NCBI GenBank assembly: GCA_943908425.1
Contig: CALTTC010000008.1
Span: 8,235 to 72,234, forward strand
Source: an uncultured Moraxella sp.
GTDB lineage: Bacteria; Pseudomonadota; Gammaproteobacteria; Pseudomonadales; Moraxellaceae
Direction of reading: 5' to 3'
Length of the DNA: 64,000 nucleotides
The notes under the pieces were generated by a model. It did not search any database. It saw only the letters and a list, made by a program, of their open reading frames with translations, and was not told the origin of the DNA. This document shows, in pieces, positions 35,401 to 44,717 of the stretch. Position 1 is the first letter of the stretch; each line of letters begins with the position of its first letter. The position numbers were made by a program, and so were the translations under genes.

Positions 35401-35638
35401 GTTGCCTTTTGTGGCAGGACAGCCAAGTACGGTCAAAAAAGTGGACGACAGCACCCCTGTTTATACGCCAAGCTTTTATGTGTCAAGTTTTGATATGTCA
35501 AGCTGTGATGACAAGCCATCTGCTTCGCTGTTTGATGTCGGCAGTTTTAATAATGGGGTGAGACCAGTATCTGTTTTGACAGAGCAAGGGACGCTCATTA
35601 AAACACCCAAAAGCCCAGCCAAGGAGATGACGGTATGA
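32477..35638 (+). CDS. nuoG: NADH-quinone oxidoreductase subunit G
   Basis: 1053 residues, the Fe-S chain subunit. The N-terminal 2Fe-2S site (YFCYHPALGSVGSCRQC), the His-liganded N5 region (CPTCEEGGHCHLQDM), N4 (CIACYRCVRF) and the extra N7 site (ICHGCSSGCNI with FLCDKGRFGYGYV) are all there. It is over 100 residues longer than E. coli NuoG; the extra length lies mostly in the molybdopterin-like C-terminal half, including a charged stretch around residues 500-620. It overlaps nuoH by 4 bp. Confidence 0.94.
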   Translation: MAVIHIDGKTVQVDGADNLLQACLSLGIDVPYFCYHPALGSVGSCRQCAVKQYMSEDDYKAGRGRLVMSCMVAPTDNMYISVDDEEAKTFRRHIVEYLMTNHPHDCPTCEEGGHCHLQDMTYMSGQNRRRYRFSKRTHHNQELGEFINHEMNRCIACYRCVRFYNDYAGGKDFGVYASNNRVYFGREGDGQLQSEFSGNLTEVCPTGVFTDKTHSERYNRKWDMQYAPSICHGCSSGCNISAGERYGELRRIENRYNPDVNGYFLCDKGRFGYGYVNRSDRPVQPLENMEGKLIKTSADLAVDGVARLIAGKKLIGIGSPRASLENNFALKSLVGADNYSTGESLFAQKLTNACLAVLQNERVHNVSLAQIEKADAVFVIGEDITQTASRVALSIRQASKNKMYEMADALKTEHWLAEPVKRIGQENKSPLYLASVNDTKLDDVAKVSLVANPADITKLVYAVAQVVKNYADDLADIHQSEQAQFAKETNTDDLSDDELMDNLAHHIAYDLMMASRPLLVSGASLDSLDMVNAVGYLASILTQKRAKIDEIERVSKEVATAEIQGDTKTPTHDPHALAKPENEATPAKVIDEARLNRTKDAINKNHDYADKTGVYMVLPHANSVGVALLGGLSLDEIVAKADDCAVLVLENDLFALSAPMQDKLLANDVIVLDCQRYDWHDRADFVLSSASFAEGDGTLVSAEGRAQRYFAVYDKRYYNPSTDIKDAWRWCQAIGTTLGLLATDWHNLDDVIVAMVAQYTTLALVAKVAPSSDYRITGLKVAREPRRYSGRTAMRAKLSIHEPMQPKDTDTALTFSMEGYVGNQIDSSVLPFVWSAGWNSPQALNKFQDKVGGRLKGGDVGIRLFDSLPKNSINFEQKPIAPFKKTSVFEGVAMLVPVYDMLASAKMAMRSEVVARQLAKRDWHLAWTIGYDDALRWQIKAGDKLLISQNGREVVLPVVLTEYLAEGCVGFVAGQLPFVAGQPSTVKKVDDSTPVYTPSFYVSSFDMSSCDDKPSASLFDVGSFNNGVRPVSVLTEQGTLIKTPKSPAKEMTV

Positions 35639-36657
35639 TACGCCCTATCCCCCCGATGCCAACTTTTTTGCCAATGACGTTTGAGCAGTGGTCTGTGCTG
35701 TTTTTATTGATTCAGTCGCTAGTGATTTTTTTGGGACTGGTGCTGACAGCGGCACTGATGATTGTCTATGAACGGCGAATGCTCGCCCTATGGCAAGACC
35801 GCTATGGCCCTAATCGGGTGGGCTGGCAAGGCTCGTTACAGCTTGTCGCTGATATGCTAAAAATCTTTTTTAAAGAAGATTGGACGCCCAAATTTGCCGA
35901 TAAGTTTATGTTTGTGCTTGCACCAGCGATTGCGATGTTTACGGCATTGGCAAGCTTTGCGATTGTCCCTTTAAGCCCAACGCTTGGCGTGGCAGATTGG
36001 GATATTGGACTTTTGTTTTTCTTTGCGATGGCAGGGCTTGCTGTCTATGCGGTGATGTTTGGGGGCTGGGCATCTGCCAATAAATTTAGCTTGCTTGGGG
36101 GACTGCGTAGTGCTGCCCAAACCATCAGCTATGAAGTGTTTTTGGGCTTGTCGCTGATGGGCGTTGTGGCAATGGCGGGGTCGTTTAATTTGCGTGAGAT
36201 TGTCCTTGCCCAACAAACGATGTGGAATGTTGTGCCACAATTTTTTGGGTTTTTGACCTTTGTGGTAGCAGGGGTTGCCGTAACGCATCGCCATCCTTTT
36301 GACCAACCCGAAGCGGAGCAAGAATTGGCAGAAGGGTATCACGTTGAATACTCAGGAATGAAGTTTGGTATGTTTTTTATTGGTGAGTATGTCAATGTGG
36401 TGCTTATCTCGGCATTGATGACTTGTCTGTTTTTTGGTGGTTGGCTTGCCCCTTTTAATCTGGAGATTGCCTTTATTCCGCCAGTGTTTTGGTTTTTAAT
36501 TAAAACGTTGTTTTTTATGACGTTATTTGTATTGGCTCGTGGGTCGCTTATGCGTCCACGTTATGACCAAGTGATGAATTTTGGTTGGAAAGTGTGTTTG
36601 CCGATTACGCTAATCAATTTGCTTGCCACGGCATTTGTTATTTTGCTTATGCAATAG
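35635..36657 (+). CDS. nuoH: NADH-quinone oxidoreductase subunit H
   Basis: 340 residues with about eight membrane helices; it links the quinone site to the proton-pumping arm. Recognised by YERRMLALWQDRYGPNRVGWQG and FDQPEAEQELAEGYHVEYSG. Start ATG overlaps the nuoG stop (ATGA). Confidence 0.95.
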   Translation: MIRPIPPMPTFLPMTFEQWSVLFLLIQSLVIFLGLVLTAALMIVYERRMLALWQDRYGPNRVGWQGSLQLVADMLKIFFKEDWTPKFADKFMFVLAPAIAMFTALASFAIVPLSPTLGVADWDIGLLFFFAMAGLAVYAVMFGGWASANKFSLLGGLRSAAQTISYEVFLGLSLMGVVAMAGSFNLREIVLAQQTMWNVVPQFFGFLTFVVAGVAVTHRHPFDQPEAEQELAEGYHVEYSGMKFGMFFIGEYVNVVLISALMTCLFFGGWLAPFNLEIAFIPPVFWFLIKTLFFMTLFVLARGSLMRPRYDQVMNFGWKVCLPITLINLLATAFVILLMQ

Positions 36658-36665
36658 GAGCTTAA

Positions 36666-37214
36666 ATGCTTGATACCCTAAAAAAGACCGCCACAGGAAT
36701 TGTCTCCATTGTGCGGTCAATGTGGATGGTGAACAGCCACGCCACTCGCCCCCGTGATACCATTTTGTATCCAGAACAGCCTGTGCCTGTACCGCCAAGG
36801 TTTCGTGGTAGGATTGTGCTGACCCGAGACCCTGATGGCGATGAACGCTGTGTGGCGTGCAATTTGTGTGCGGTGGCGTGTCCTGTGGGCTGTATCGCCC
36901 TACAAAAAGCCGAGCGAGACGATGGGCGTTGGTATCCTGAAAGCTTTCAAATCAATTTTAGTCGCTGTGTGTTTTGTGGTATGTGTGAAGAAGCTTGCCC
37001 AACGACCGCCATTCAGCTGACCCCTGATTTTGAATTGGGTGAGTATAACCGCCAAAATTTATTGTATGAAAAAGAGCATTTATTGATTTCAGGCACAGGC
37101 AAATACCCTGACTATAACTATTACCGAGTAACAGGTATGGCAACGCAAAATAACCCTAAGGGGTCGCATCAAAAAGAGACTGCCCCTGTTGATATACGGA
37201 GTTTATTGCCGTGA
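36666..37214 (+). CDS. nuoI: NADH-quinone oxidoreductase subunit I
   Basis: 182 residues. Two ferredoxin-type motifs, CVACNLCAVACP and CVFCGMCEEACP, bind the N6a and N6b [4Fe-4S] clusters that pass electrons to NuoB. An AGGAG ribosome site at the nuoH end serves its start. Confidence 0.95.
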   Translation: MLDTLKKTATGIVSIVRSMWMVNSHATRPRDTILYPEQPVPVPPRFRGRIVLTRDPDGDERCVACNLCAVACPVGCIALQKAERDDGRWYPESFQINFSRCVFCGMCEEACPTTAIQLTPDFELGEYNRQNLLYEKEHLLISGTGKYPDYNYYRVTGMATQNNPKGSHQKETAPVDIRSLLP

Positions 37215-37900
37215 TGATATTGTCTAATCCTGATGTCGTTGGCTTTTATGCCCTAGCGGTGGTGGCGGTGATTGCAAGCTTGCGAGTCATTATGCACAAA
37301 AACCCTGTCCACGCCATTTTATCGCTCATTGTGTCGCTACTTGCGGTGGCGGGTATCTTTTTTATTTTGGGGGCGGCGTTTGCAGGCGTGCTTGAAGTGA
37401 TTGTTTATGCAGGGGCGATTTTGGTTTTGTTTGTGTTTGTGATTATGATGTTAAATTTAGGCAAACAAAACGAAAAAAGCGAACAGCAGTGGCTGTCAGC
37501 CCAAGCGTGGGCAGTACCGCTTGGGTTGTCGCTGATTGTGGTGGCGGTATTGATAGGCTTTATTTTAAGCCAAAAGTCCGCCCAAGATTTGGCACTGTCC
37601 ACAACTGCCATTGACGCTAAAATGGTGGGCAAATCCTTATTTACCTATTATGCCCTACTGGTGCAAGTGGCGGCATTTTTGTTGCTTGGGGCGTTGGTGG
37701 CGGCTTATCATTTGGGCAAAAAAGCACTGGACGATGAAAACAGTAGCCACTTTCAAGAACGCAACCAAGAAAACAGCCAAGAAAACAGCAGTCAAGAAAA
37801 CCAAGACTACGGCAATCAAGATAGCCAAGAACACGATTTACAAAAAAACAGTCAAAAAAGCACCAAGGACGTTGGCACAACTCAAGTGGGTGAATTATGA
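37211..37900 (+). CDS. nuoJ: NADH-quinone oxidoreductase subunit J
   Basis: 229 residues from GTG 37211; ATG 37214 is an equally possible start, and GGAG at 37198-37201 suits the GTG better. Five membrane helices with EVIVYAGAILVLFVFVIMML are typical. After residue ~175 comes a hydrophilic tail of about 50 residues made of degenerate Asn/Gln/Ser/Glu repeats (QENSQEN, SQENQ), absent from ordinary NuoJ; it must project from the membrane and is likely disordered. Confidence 0.92.
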   Translation: MMILSNPDVVGFYALAVVAVIASLRVIMHKNPVHAILSLIVSLLAVAGIFFILGAAFAGVLEVIVYAGAILVLFVFVIMMLNLGKQNEKSEQQWLSAQAWAVPLGLSLIVVAVLIGFILSQKSAQDLALSTTAIDAKMVGKSLFTYYALLVQVAAFLLLGALVAAYHLGKKALDDENSSHFQERNQENSQENSSQENQDYGNQDSQEHDLQKNSQKSTKDVGTTQVGEL

Positions 37901-38253
37901 ACGATTACAGTCCCTTTATGCACGAAGTGGTTCATTTGCCAAGCACTGTTGCCATTGGGGCAGAACACGCCTTAATTTTGGCGGCAATTTTATTTGTGAT
38001 TGGCTTGTGTGGGGTAATGCTGCGGCGTAATTTGCTGTTTATATTGATGAGTCTTGAGATTATGATGAATGCTGCTGCTTTTGCTTTTGTGGTGGCAGGC
38101 AATATTCACGGCACAAGCGACGGTCAGATTATGTTTATTTTTATTTTAACTTTGGCGGCGGCAGAAGCAGCGATAGGGCTTGCGATTTTGCTACAGTTTT
38201 ATCATCGCTTTAAAAGCCTTGATATTCATCACGCCAGTAAAATGAAGGGGTAG
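37897..38253 (+). CDS. nuoK: NADH-quinone oxidoreductase subunit K
   Basis: 118 residues, three membrane helices, with the conserved Glu of SLEIMMNAA and the Glu of AAAEAAIGLAI that take part in proton transfer. About 18 residues longer than usual at the N-terminus. Coupled to nuoJ (ATGA). Confidence 0.94.
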   Translation: MNDYSPFMHEVVHLPSTVAIGAEHALILAAILFVIGLCGVMLRRNLLFILMSLEIMMNAAAFAFVVAGNIHGTSDGQIMFIFILTLAAAEAAIGLAILLQFYHRFKSLDIHHASKMKG

Positions 38254-38255
38254 TG

Positions 38256-40112
38256 ATGAGTGCCATTATTTTAACTATGCTTGCCCCGCTGATGGGTTTT
38301 TTGTGCTTGGCAACTTTAAGAGACCGTTTGGACGAAAAAACAGCGACCGTGATTGGCGTTGGCAGTATGATAATTGCCTTTATGGCGTGGTGTTTTACGC
38401 TGTTCTCGTTTCAACAAAAAGCGGTGGTGTCGCTTTGGACGTGGTTTAATGTGGCTGATTTTGCCCCCAAATTCGCCTTTATGGTTGATGGCTTAAGTCT
38501 GACAATGGCAGGGGTGATTACAGGCGTTGGGCTACTGATTCATTTATTTGCCAGTTGGTATATGAAAGGCGATGCTGGATTTGTCCGTTTTTTTAGTTAC
38601 TTAAATTTGTTTGTGGCAAGTATGTTGTCGCTTGTGCTTGCCGATAATTTGTTGCTCATGTATCTTGGCTGGGAAGGGGTCGGCATTTGCTCGTATTTGC
38701 TGATTGGTTTTTATTATGCCAACCGTGCCAATGGGCGAGCGGCGATGAAGGCGTTTACGGTAACTCGTGTGGGCGATGTGTTTTTGGCAATCGCTTTGTG
38801 TTTGTTGTTTGCAAGTGTTGGCACGCTTGAGATTAGTGCCATCAATGCCCAAGCGAGCGAGCGGTTTTTGGTCAATGATGGACTGCTGATTTTGATTGTA
38901 ACGATGCTGATTGGGGGAGCGTTTGGTAAATCTGCCCAGTTGCCACTGCATACTTGGCTGGCTGATGCGATGGCAGGCCCAACCCCTGTGTCGGCATTGA
39001 TTCACGCTGCCACAATGGTAACCGCAGGGGTATATTTGATTGCTCGTATGCACCCTTTATTTGAGCTTGCTCCTAATATTTTGCTGTATTGGGTTGGTGG
39101 CGTGGGTATGTTATCAATGCTTGTGGCATCGTTTTGTGCCTTGGCACAAAGTGATATTAAGCGGATTTTGGCGTATTCTACGATGAGCCAGCTTGGCTAT
39201 ATGTTTATGGCGTTGGGCGTTGGGGCGTGGCAAGTGGCGATATTTCATTTGATGACGCACGCCTTTTTTAAAGCCTTGCTGTTTTTGGCAAGTGGAGCGG
39301 TGATTGTGGCAACCCATCACGAGCAAAACATCTTTAAAATGGGCGGACTTGCCAAAAAAATCCCACTGGTGTTTGGCTCGTTTGTGGTCGGCGGTGGGGC
39401 GTTGGTGGCGTTGCCCTTTGTTACGGTTGGTTTTTATTCTAAAGAAGCGATTTTGTGGGAGACTTACGCCACAGGGCATATGACCTTGTTTTGGGCAGGG
39501 GTGTTTGGGGCATTTTTGACTGCCATTTATACGTTTCGCTTGATTTGGCTTGTGTTTTTTGGGCAAGCCAAAACCCACGCCGAACCTTTATCTGGGCTAA
39601 GTTATGCCTTACCGCTTGGGATTTTGATTGTACTGTCCACAGGGCTTGGGGCATTCATTCACCCGCCACTAGCAGACGTGTTACCCCAAAGTGTGGGGGC
39701 AGCATTAGAGCAAGCAGGCACCGCCCACGGCAAGCACACGGCAGAATATTGGGCGATGGGAGCGATGGCGTTGGGGTTGTTATTGGCATTTGGGCTGTAT
39801 GTCGTCAATCAAGGACGCTTATTAACCCATCTAAAAAACAGCAGTGTCGGTGGGGCAGTGCATTATTGGTGCTATCACGGACTTGGGTTTGATGCGTTGT
39901 ATGATATTGTGTTTGTGAAGCCGTTTTTGGCATTGGTACGCTTTATCAAAAACGACCCTGTGGATAAGCTTTGGCAAGTGGTGCCAGCATTAGCCATGTT
40001 AGGCAATCGTTTATTTGGTAAATTGCAAAATGGTTTGGTGAATACGCAAGCAGCAAGTTTGGCGTTTGGACTTGCGATAGTTTTGGTCTTGGCAATGAAA
40101 ATGGTGGCTTAA
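38256..40112 (+). CDS. nuoL: NADH-quinone oxidoreductase subunit L
   Basis: 618 residues from ATG 38256 (a GTG at 38253 is too close to the AGGGG ribosome site). Antiporter-like proton-pumping subunit: LGWEGVGICSYLLIGFYY contains the key Glu and GPTPVSALIHAATMVTAGVYL is the core motif. The C-terminal lateral helix region is present. Confidence 0.94.
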   Translation: MSAIILTMLAPLMGFLCLATLRDRLDEKTATVIGVGSMIIAFMAWCFTLFSFQQKAVVSLWTWFNVADFAPKFAFMVDGLSLTMAGVITGVGLLIHLFASWYMKGDAGFVRFFSYLNLFVASMLSLVLADNLLLMYLGWEGVGICSYLLIGFYYANRANGRAAMKAFTVTRVGDVFLAIALCLLFASVGTLEISAINAQASERFLVNDGLLILIVTMLIGGAFGKSAQLPLHTWLADAMAGPTPVSALIHAATMVTAGVYLIARMHPLFELAPNILLYWVGGVGMLSMLVASFCALAQSDIKRILAYSTMSQLGYMFMALGVGAWQVAIFHLMTHAFFKALLFLASGAVIVATHHEQNIFKMGGLAKKIPLVFGSFVVGGGALVALPFVTVGFYSKEAILWETYATGHMTLFWAGVFGAFLTAIYTFRLIWLVFFGQAKTHAEPLSGLSYALPLGILIVLSTGLGAFIHPPLADVLPQSVGAALEQAGTAHGKHTAEYWAMGAMALGLLLAFGLYVVNQGRLLTHLKNSSVGGAVHYWCYHGLGFDALYDIVFVKPFLALVRFIKNDPVDKLWQVVPALAMLGNRLFGKLQNGLVNTQAASLAFGLAIVLVLAMKMVA

Positions 40113-40113
40113 T

Positions 40114-41718
40114 ATGGATTTACAACAAACCTATCTTTTACCCCTGTTGATTGCCTTGCCACTACTCACTGGTTTTTTGTGCTGGGTGTGTGAAAAAAAG
40201 GACGCTAAGCTTTCGCGTTGGATTGCCCTTTTTGGAATGACTGCTACGTTTCTTACAACCTTGTTTTTGGCAAGTGTCGGTGATTTTACGACCTTTAACG
40301 CCAGTGGTGGTTTGCCGTGGGCGGCACGCTTTGAAGTGCCGTGGATTCCGCTGATGGGTGCAAGTTTTGCTCTTGCAGTGGACGGCTTGTCGCTACTTAT
40401 GATTGGCTTGACTGCCTTTTTGGGAATGATGGCGGTGGGCTGTTCGTGGAACGAAATTCGCCATCGTATCGGCTTTTTTCATTTGAATTTATTGTGGTCG
40501 CTGGCGGGGGTGATTGGGGTATTTTTGGCGATTGATTTGTTTTTGTTTTTCTTTTTTTGGGAAATGATGCTCTTGCCCATTTATTTTTTGATTGCCCTAT
40601 GGGGACACGATGTCAAAGATGGCAATGGCAAAATTTTAAAGCCCAAAGCCCACGCCGCTACCAAATTTTTTATTTATACCCAAGCATCTGGTTTTGTGAT
40701 GCTGGTGGGTATTTTTATGCTTGCGCTGATTAACGCGGTACAAACAGGCGTATTTAGTTTTCATTATGAGCATTTGCTTGGCACCGATTTACTGGGGCTA
40801 GAATATGTGGTGATGCTGTGCTTTTTTATTGGCTTTGCGGTCAAATTGCCGATTTTTCCATTGCACGGCTGGCTACCAGATGCTCACGCTCAAGCCCCAA
40901 CGGCAGGCTCGGTGGATTTGGCGGGGATTTTGATTAAAACGGCGGCGTTTGGTTTATTAAGATTTGTGATTCCGCTATTTCCCAATGCGTCCTTAGAATT
41001 TGCTCCCATTGCCATTGCTTTGGGTTTGTTTGGGGTGTTTTATGGGGCGTTTGCCGCCTTTGCCCAAACGGATATGAAACGCCTCCTTGCTTATACCAGT
41101 ATCTCGCATATGGGCTTTGTTGTGCTTGCCATTTACGCAGGCAATTTATTAAGCTTGCAGGGTCTTATGGTACAAATGCTGGCACACGGCTTATCCAGTG
41201 CGGCGTTATTTATTATGGCAGGGCAACTTTATGAACGGCTACATACCCGTGATATGACCTTGATGGGTGGTATGTGGGGGCAGTTTCGTTATTTTGCCCC
41301 GCTGTTAATGTTTTTTTGTGCCGCACTGCTTGGTATCCCGGGCACAGGCAACTTTATTGGTGAGATTTTGATTGTGCTTGGGGCGTTTGCTCTTTATCCG
41401 TGGCAGACGGTATTGATTGCTATAAGCTTTGTTTGGGCGGGGCTGTATTCGCTGATTTTAATTCATCGTGCCTTGTTTGGGCATAATACCACTGTGCAGT
41501 TGCATCATGCCCAACATAGTAATAAACCCTTAAAGGATTTGGGACGGCGAGAACTGACGATGCTTGGCGTGCTCGCGATTGGGCTTATTTGGCTTGGTGT
41601 CTATCCGCAAACGGTCATGCAAAAATCTGAGCCAGCAATGCGCGCCATTCATACCTTGCAGGTGATGCCAGCGACCATAACACCCACTTTGCCAACTGTA
41701 GGAGTAACCAATGAATAA
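40114..41718 (+). CDS. nuoM: NADH-quinone oxidoreductase subunit M
   Basis: 534 residues, second antiporter-like pump subunit. FFFFWEMMLLPIYFLIALWG with the conserved Glu, LHGWLPDAHAQAPTAGSVDLAG and the FGAFAAF-type TM7/8 region mark it. It follows nuoL by one base and overlaps nuoN by 8 bp. Confidence 0.94.
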   Translation: MDLQQTYLLPLLIALPLLTGFLCWVCEKKDAKLSRWIALFGMTATFLTTLFLASVGDFTTFNASGGLPWAARFEVPWIPLMGASFALAVDGLSLLMIGLTAFLGMMAVGCSWNEIRHRIGFFHLNLLWSLAGVIGVFLAIDLFLFFFFWEMMLLPIYFLIALWGHDVKDGNGKILKPKAHAATKFFIYTQASGFVMLVGIFMLALINAVQTGVFSFHYEHLLGTDLLGLEYVVMLCFFIGFAVKLPIFPLHGWLPDAHAQAPTAGSVDLAGILIKTAAFGLLRFVIPLFPNASLEFAPIAIALGLFGVFYGAFAAFAQTDMKRLLAYTSISHMGFVVLAIYAGNLLSLQGLMVQMLAHGLSSAALFIMAGQLYERLHTRDMTLMGGMWGQFRYFAPLLMFFCAALLGIPGTGNFIGEILIVLGAFALYPWQTVLIAISFVWAGLYSLILIHRALFGHNTTVQLHHAQHSNKPLKDLGRRELTMLGVLAIGLIWLGVYPQTVMQKSEPAMRAIHTLQVMPATITPTLPTVGVTNE

Positions 41719-43153
41719 TCTGCTCCCTTTATTGCCAGCGGGTATCGTTGGTTGTACGATTTTATTGGTGATGGTGGTGTTAGCGTTACACCGCTCGCAT
41801 AAGCTTGTGGTGCTGTGTACGGCAGTGGGCTTAAATGCTGCCTTAATCAGTATTTTGTTGCAATTAGGGCAACGTCTGCCAACTGGGGCGGTGACTGCCT
41901 TATTTATTGTGGATAATTTTGCGCTAGTGAATGGTGCGCTGATTTTGGTATCGGCGCTTGCTTGCATCACGTTTGCTTATGATTATTTTGCTAAATTAAC
42001 CACGCACAAAGAAGAGCTGTACGTCTTGTTATTGACGGCAACCCTTGGGGCGCTGTTGATGGTTTCGGCACAGCATATGGCAACGTTTTTTATGGCATTG
42101 GAGCTGTTGTCTGTGCCTATGTATGGCATGCTGGCGTTCACCTTTACCCATGACAAATCGCTAGAATCAGGGCTCAAATACTTAATTTTATCAGCGGCGG
42201 CCTCGGCGACACTACTGATGGGCATGGCGTTTGTATTTGTGGCGACAGGAACGCTAACGTTTGCTGGTGTGGGACAGCAGTTGGGACAGTTGGGCGCAAG
42301 TCCGCTATTGATATTGGGGGCGGCGCTTATGCTCTCAGCGATTGCCTTTAAATTGTCGCTCGCACCGTTTCACGCTTGGGCGGGTGATGTCTATGAAGGG
42401 GCGCCAGTGCCAGTTACTGCCTTTTTGGGCAGTGTGAGTAAGGTGGCAATGGTTGCTTTGGCGGTGCGCTTGCTACTTGAGACCAGCTTGCCGGCCTTTG
42501 TGGTGGTGGATAAGGTTGTGGTGGTGCTTATTGTGCTATCGGTGCTGATTGGCAACCTTTTGGCGCTAAAGCAGGTAAGCTTAAAGCGTATGCTTGCCTA
42601 CTCCTCAGTGGCACATATGGGCTATGCCTTGATGGCACTGGCGGCATTGGGGCTGCAGGCGGATACGCTAACGACCATGTATATGATTATTTATGCCTTA
42701 ACGACACTGGCAAGCTTTGGGGTGATTGCCTTAATGTCACAGACGGTGCACGGCATTGAAGCAGATAATGTGGCGGTATATCAAGGGCTATTTTGGCGAC
42801 GACCCGTCTTGACGGCGGTGATGACCGTGGCATTGTTGTCGCTGGCTGGCATTCCCTCTACCGCAGGCTTTATGACCAAAGTGCAAATTATGTTAGCTTT
42901 AGTGCAAAGCGGACGGTTTTGGCTTGGTGGCTTATTGATTATTGGTTCGGCGATTAGTTTATACTATTATTTGGGGGTAATTTTGATGATGTATAAACGC
43001 CCTTTAGCAACCATTGACTTTGACGTGGCAGACAACTGGCGCAGTCGGGCAGGGGGCGTGGTGCTATTATTGATTAGTGGATTATTGTTGTGGTGGGGGG
43101 TATTGCCCAATAGCCTGTACGCCCTTGCCCAGTTGGCGCAAATCGCCCATTAG
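41711..43153 (+). CDS. nuoN: NADH-quinone oxidoreductase subunit N
   Basis: 480 residues, third antiporter-like pump subunit. The ALELLSVPMYGMLAF region holds the conserved Glu; APFHAWAGDVYEGAPVPVTAF is the family core motif. Last complex I gene; fpr starts 15 bp later. Confidence 0.94.
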   Translation: MNNLLPLLPAGIVGCTILLVMVVLALHRSHKLVVLCTAVGLNAALISILLQLGQRLPTGAVTALFIVDNFALVNGALILVSALACITFAYDYFAKLTTHKEELYVLLLTATLGALLMVSAQHMATFFMALELLSVPMYGMLAFTFTHDKSLESGLKYLILSAAASATLLMGMAFVFVATGTLTFAGVGQQLGQLGASPLLILGAALMLSAIAFKLSLAPFHAWAGDVYEGAPVPVTAFLGSVSKVAMVALAVRLLLETSLPAFVVVDKVVVVLIVLSVLIGNLLALKQVSLKRMLAYSSVAHMGYALMALAALGLQADTLTTMYMIIYALTTLASFGVIALMSQTVHGIEADNVAVYQGLFWRRPVLTAVMTVALLSLAGIPSTAGFMTKVQIMLALVQSGRFWLGGLLIIGSAISLYYYLGVILMMYKRPLATIDFDVADNWRSRAGGVVLLLISGLLLWWGVLPNSLYALAQLAQIAH

Positions 43154-43168
43154 CTATCAGGAGTTGTT

Positions 43169-43936
43169 ATGGCAGAAGTCAATGTGCGCGTGCTTAGTAA
43201 GATGATGTGGTCGCCTAAGTTATTTAGTTTTACGACTACTCGCCCAGACAATTTTCGCTTTGATGCAGGGCAATTTGTGCGTTTGGGCATTGATGGTGCT
43301 AGTGAGCCGATTTTTCGCGCGTATTCTATTGTCTCCTCGCCGTATGATGAATTTTTGGAGTTTTTTTCGGTGGTGGTGCCAGAAGGGGCATTTACTTCCA
43401 AGCTACAGCATTTGGCGGTAGGTGATAACTTGTATTTGGATACCACGGCTTATGGTTTTTTGACCTTGGCGCGCTATCAAAATCCGCCGCCCAATGACTT
43501 ATGGCTATTGGCAACAGGCACAGGACTTGCGCCGTTTTTGTCTATGCTCGGTGATTTAACGACGTGGGAGCGGTATCGCCATATTGTGTTGGCGTATAGC
43601 GTGAGTTTCGCGCAGGATTTGGCGTATTTAACACGTATTAAGCAGTTGGTGGGTGAGTTTCAGGCATTGACCGAGCAGCAGACCACCTTTACTTTTTTAC
43701 CGATTGTCACGCAAGAACAGGATACGGCGGCACAGTTACATCAGCGCTTGCCCACGCTGTTAATAAGTGGGGCATTAGAGACAGCGGCAGGACGAGCGCT
43801 AGACCCAGCCACTAGCCATATTATGCTGTGCGGTAATCCAGCGATGGTTCACGACACTAAAGAAACCCTAAAACAGCTTGGACTGACCATGAATCGCCGT
43901 GGTGTCGGTAATATTGCGGTGGAAAATTACTGGTAG
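43169..43936 (+). CDS. fpr: Ferredoxin/flavodoxin-NADP+ reductase
   Basis: 255 residues, the bacterial short Fpr type. FAD binding is shown by RAYSIVSSPYDE, NADP binding by LLATGTGLAPFLSML and the C-terminal aromatic end is VENYW. It shuttles electrons between NADPH and ferredoxin or flavodoxin, for example in oxidative stress. An AGGAG ribosome site and the 15-bp spacing put it in the nuo transcript. Confidence 0.93.
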   Translation: MAEVNVRVLSKMMWSPKLFSFTTTRPDNFRFDAGQFVRLGIDGASEPIFRAYSIVSSPYDEFLEFFSVVVPEGAFTSKLQHLAVGDNLYLDTTAYGFLTLARYQNPPPNDLWLLATGTGLAPFLSMLGDLTTWERYRHIVLAYSVSFAQDLAYLTRIKQLVGEFQALTEQQTTFTFLPIVTQEQDTAAQLHQRLPTLLISGALETAAGRALDPATSHIMLCGNPAMVHDTKETLKQLGLTMNRRGVGNIAVENYW

Positions 43937-44717
43937 TGTTGGCGCTTTTGGTATCAAGGCAACGGTTAAGCTGTTTTTGTAAGTGGTGTTGTGATGGGTG
44001 GTGATTGTCAAAGGGTTATTTTGGGTTTTACTTTAAGGACTATAGCAAATTAACACATCTGCTATACTGGCTTATAAAGCTATATAATTGCCAATTAAAA
44101 AACAGCAAGCAAAATTGCTTAAGTGCTTTGCCATATAAGTGATTGTGAGAGCTACATCAAATTTGCCAAATATTAAGCGTAATTTTGCTGTATTGTTTAC
44201 CCACAACATAAGACTTACAATAAAATACCATTTCAATCCTAAAGTTTGATCCTAAAGTTTGCTAAATTTCTAATGGCAAGACAGTACTCACCATATAAAA
44301 GTTATTTTGTTATCTCAAAGGCACTGATAATTTTGGCAATAAGCTGGACTAAGCATAACAGCGTTGCCAAGAAAAGCTTTTATTTTTACCAAAGCATTTG
44401 GGCTTGGATTGAATGGATAATAAGTGATCTAATCATTTAAAACTTTGATAAAGAATGCAGTATTTAATTCTTGCCTATTGTCGCGCCAAAAAAGTTATTG
44501 CCATTTATCTATACTGAGCATGATTGATGGCTGGCTAATTCAATCACCAATGCTATCAAGCTAACTTTTAGCTTTGGTTGATTTGCTAGAACTTTTGGGC
44601 AGTGGCTAGCCATGCCGTACTAATAACTCTAACCTTTGGTGTAGTTTGCTACAACTATCGTGCTATTTAATACAAGCCAAAATAGTCTTTTATCAACTGT
44701 TATCTATGCCATAAAAG
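43937..44717. other. 781-bp intergenic region, no gene seen
   Basis: The longest gene-free stretch in the window, between convergent fpr and the amidase gene. It contains a 13-bp direct repeat (ATCCTAAAGTTTG, about 44239-44264) and many A/T-rich short repeats. A 64-codon frame at 44246-44440 lacks a ribosome site and I do not accept it. No tRNA or clear terminator seen. Confidence 0.6.

Noticed and set aside
44246..44440. A 64-codon frame in the 781-bp gap
   Set aside because: No ribosome site, composition like the surrounding AT-rich spacer, no recognisable motif.
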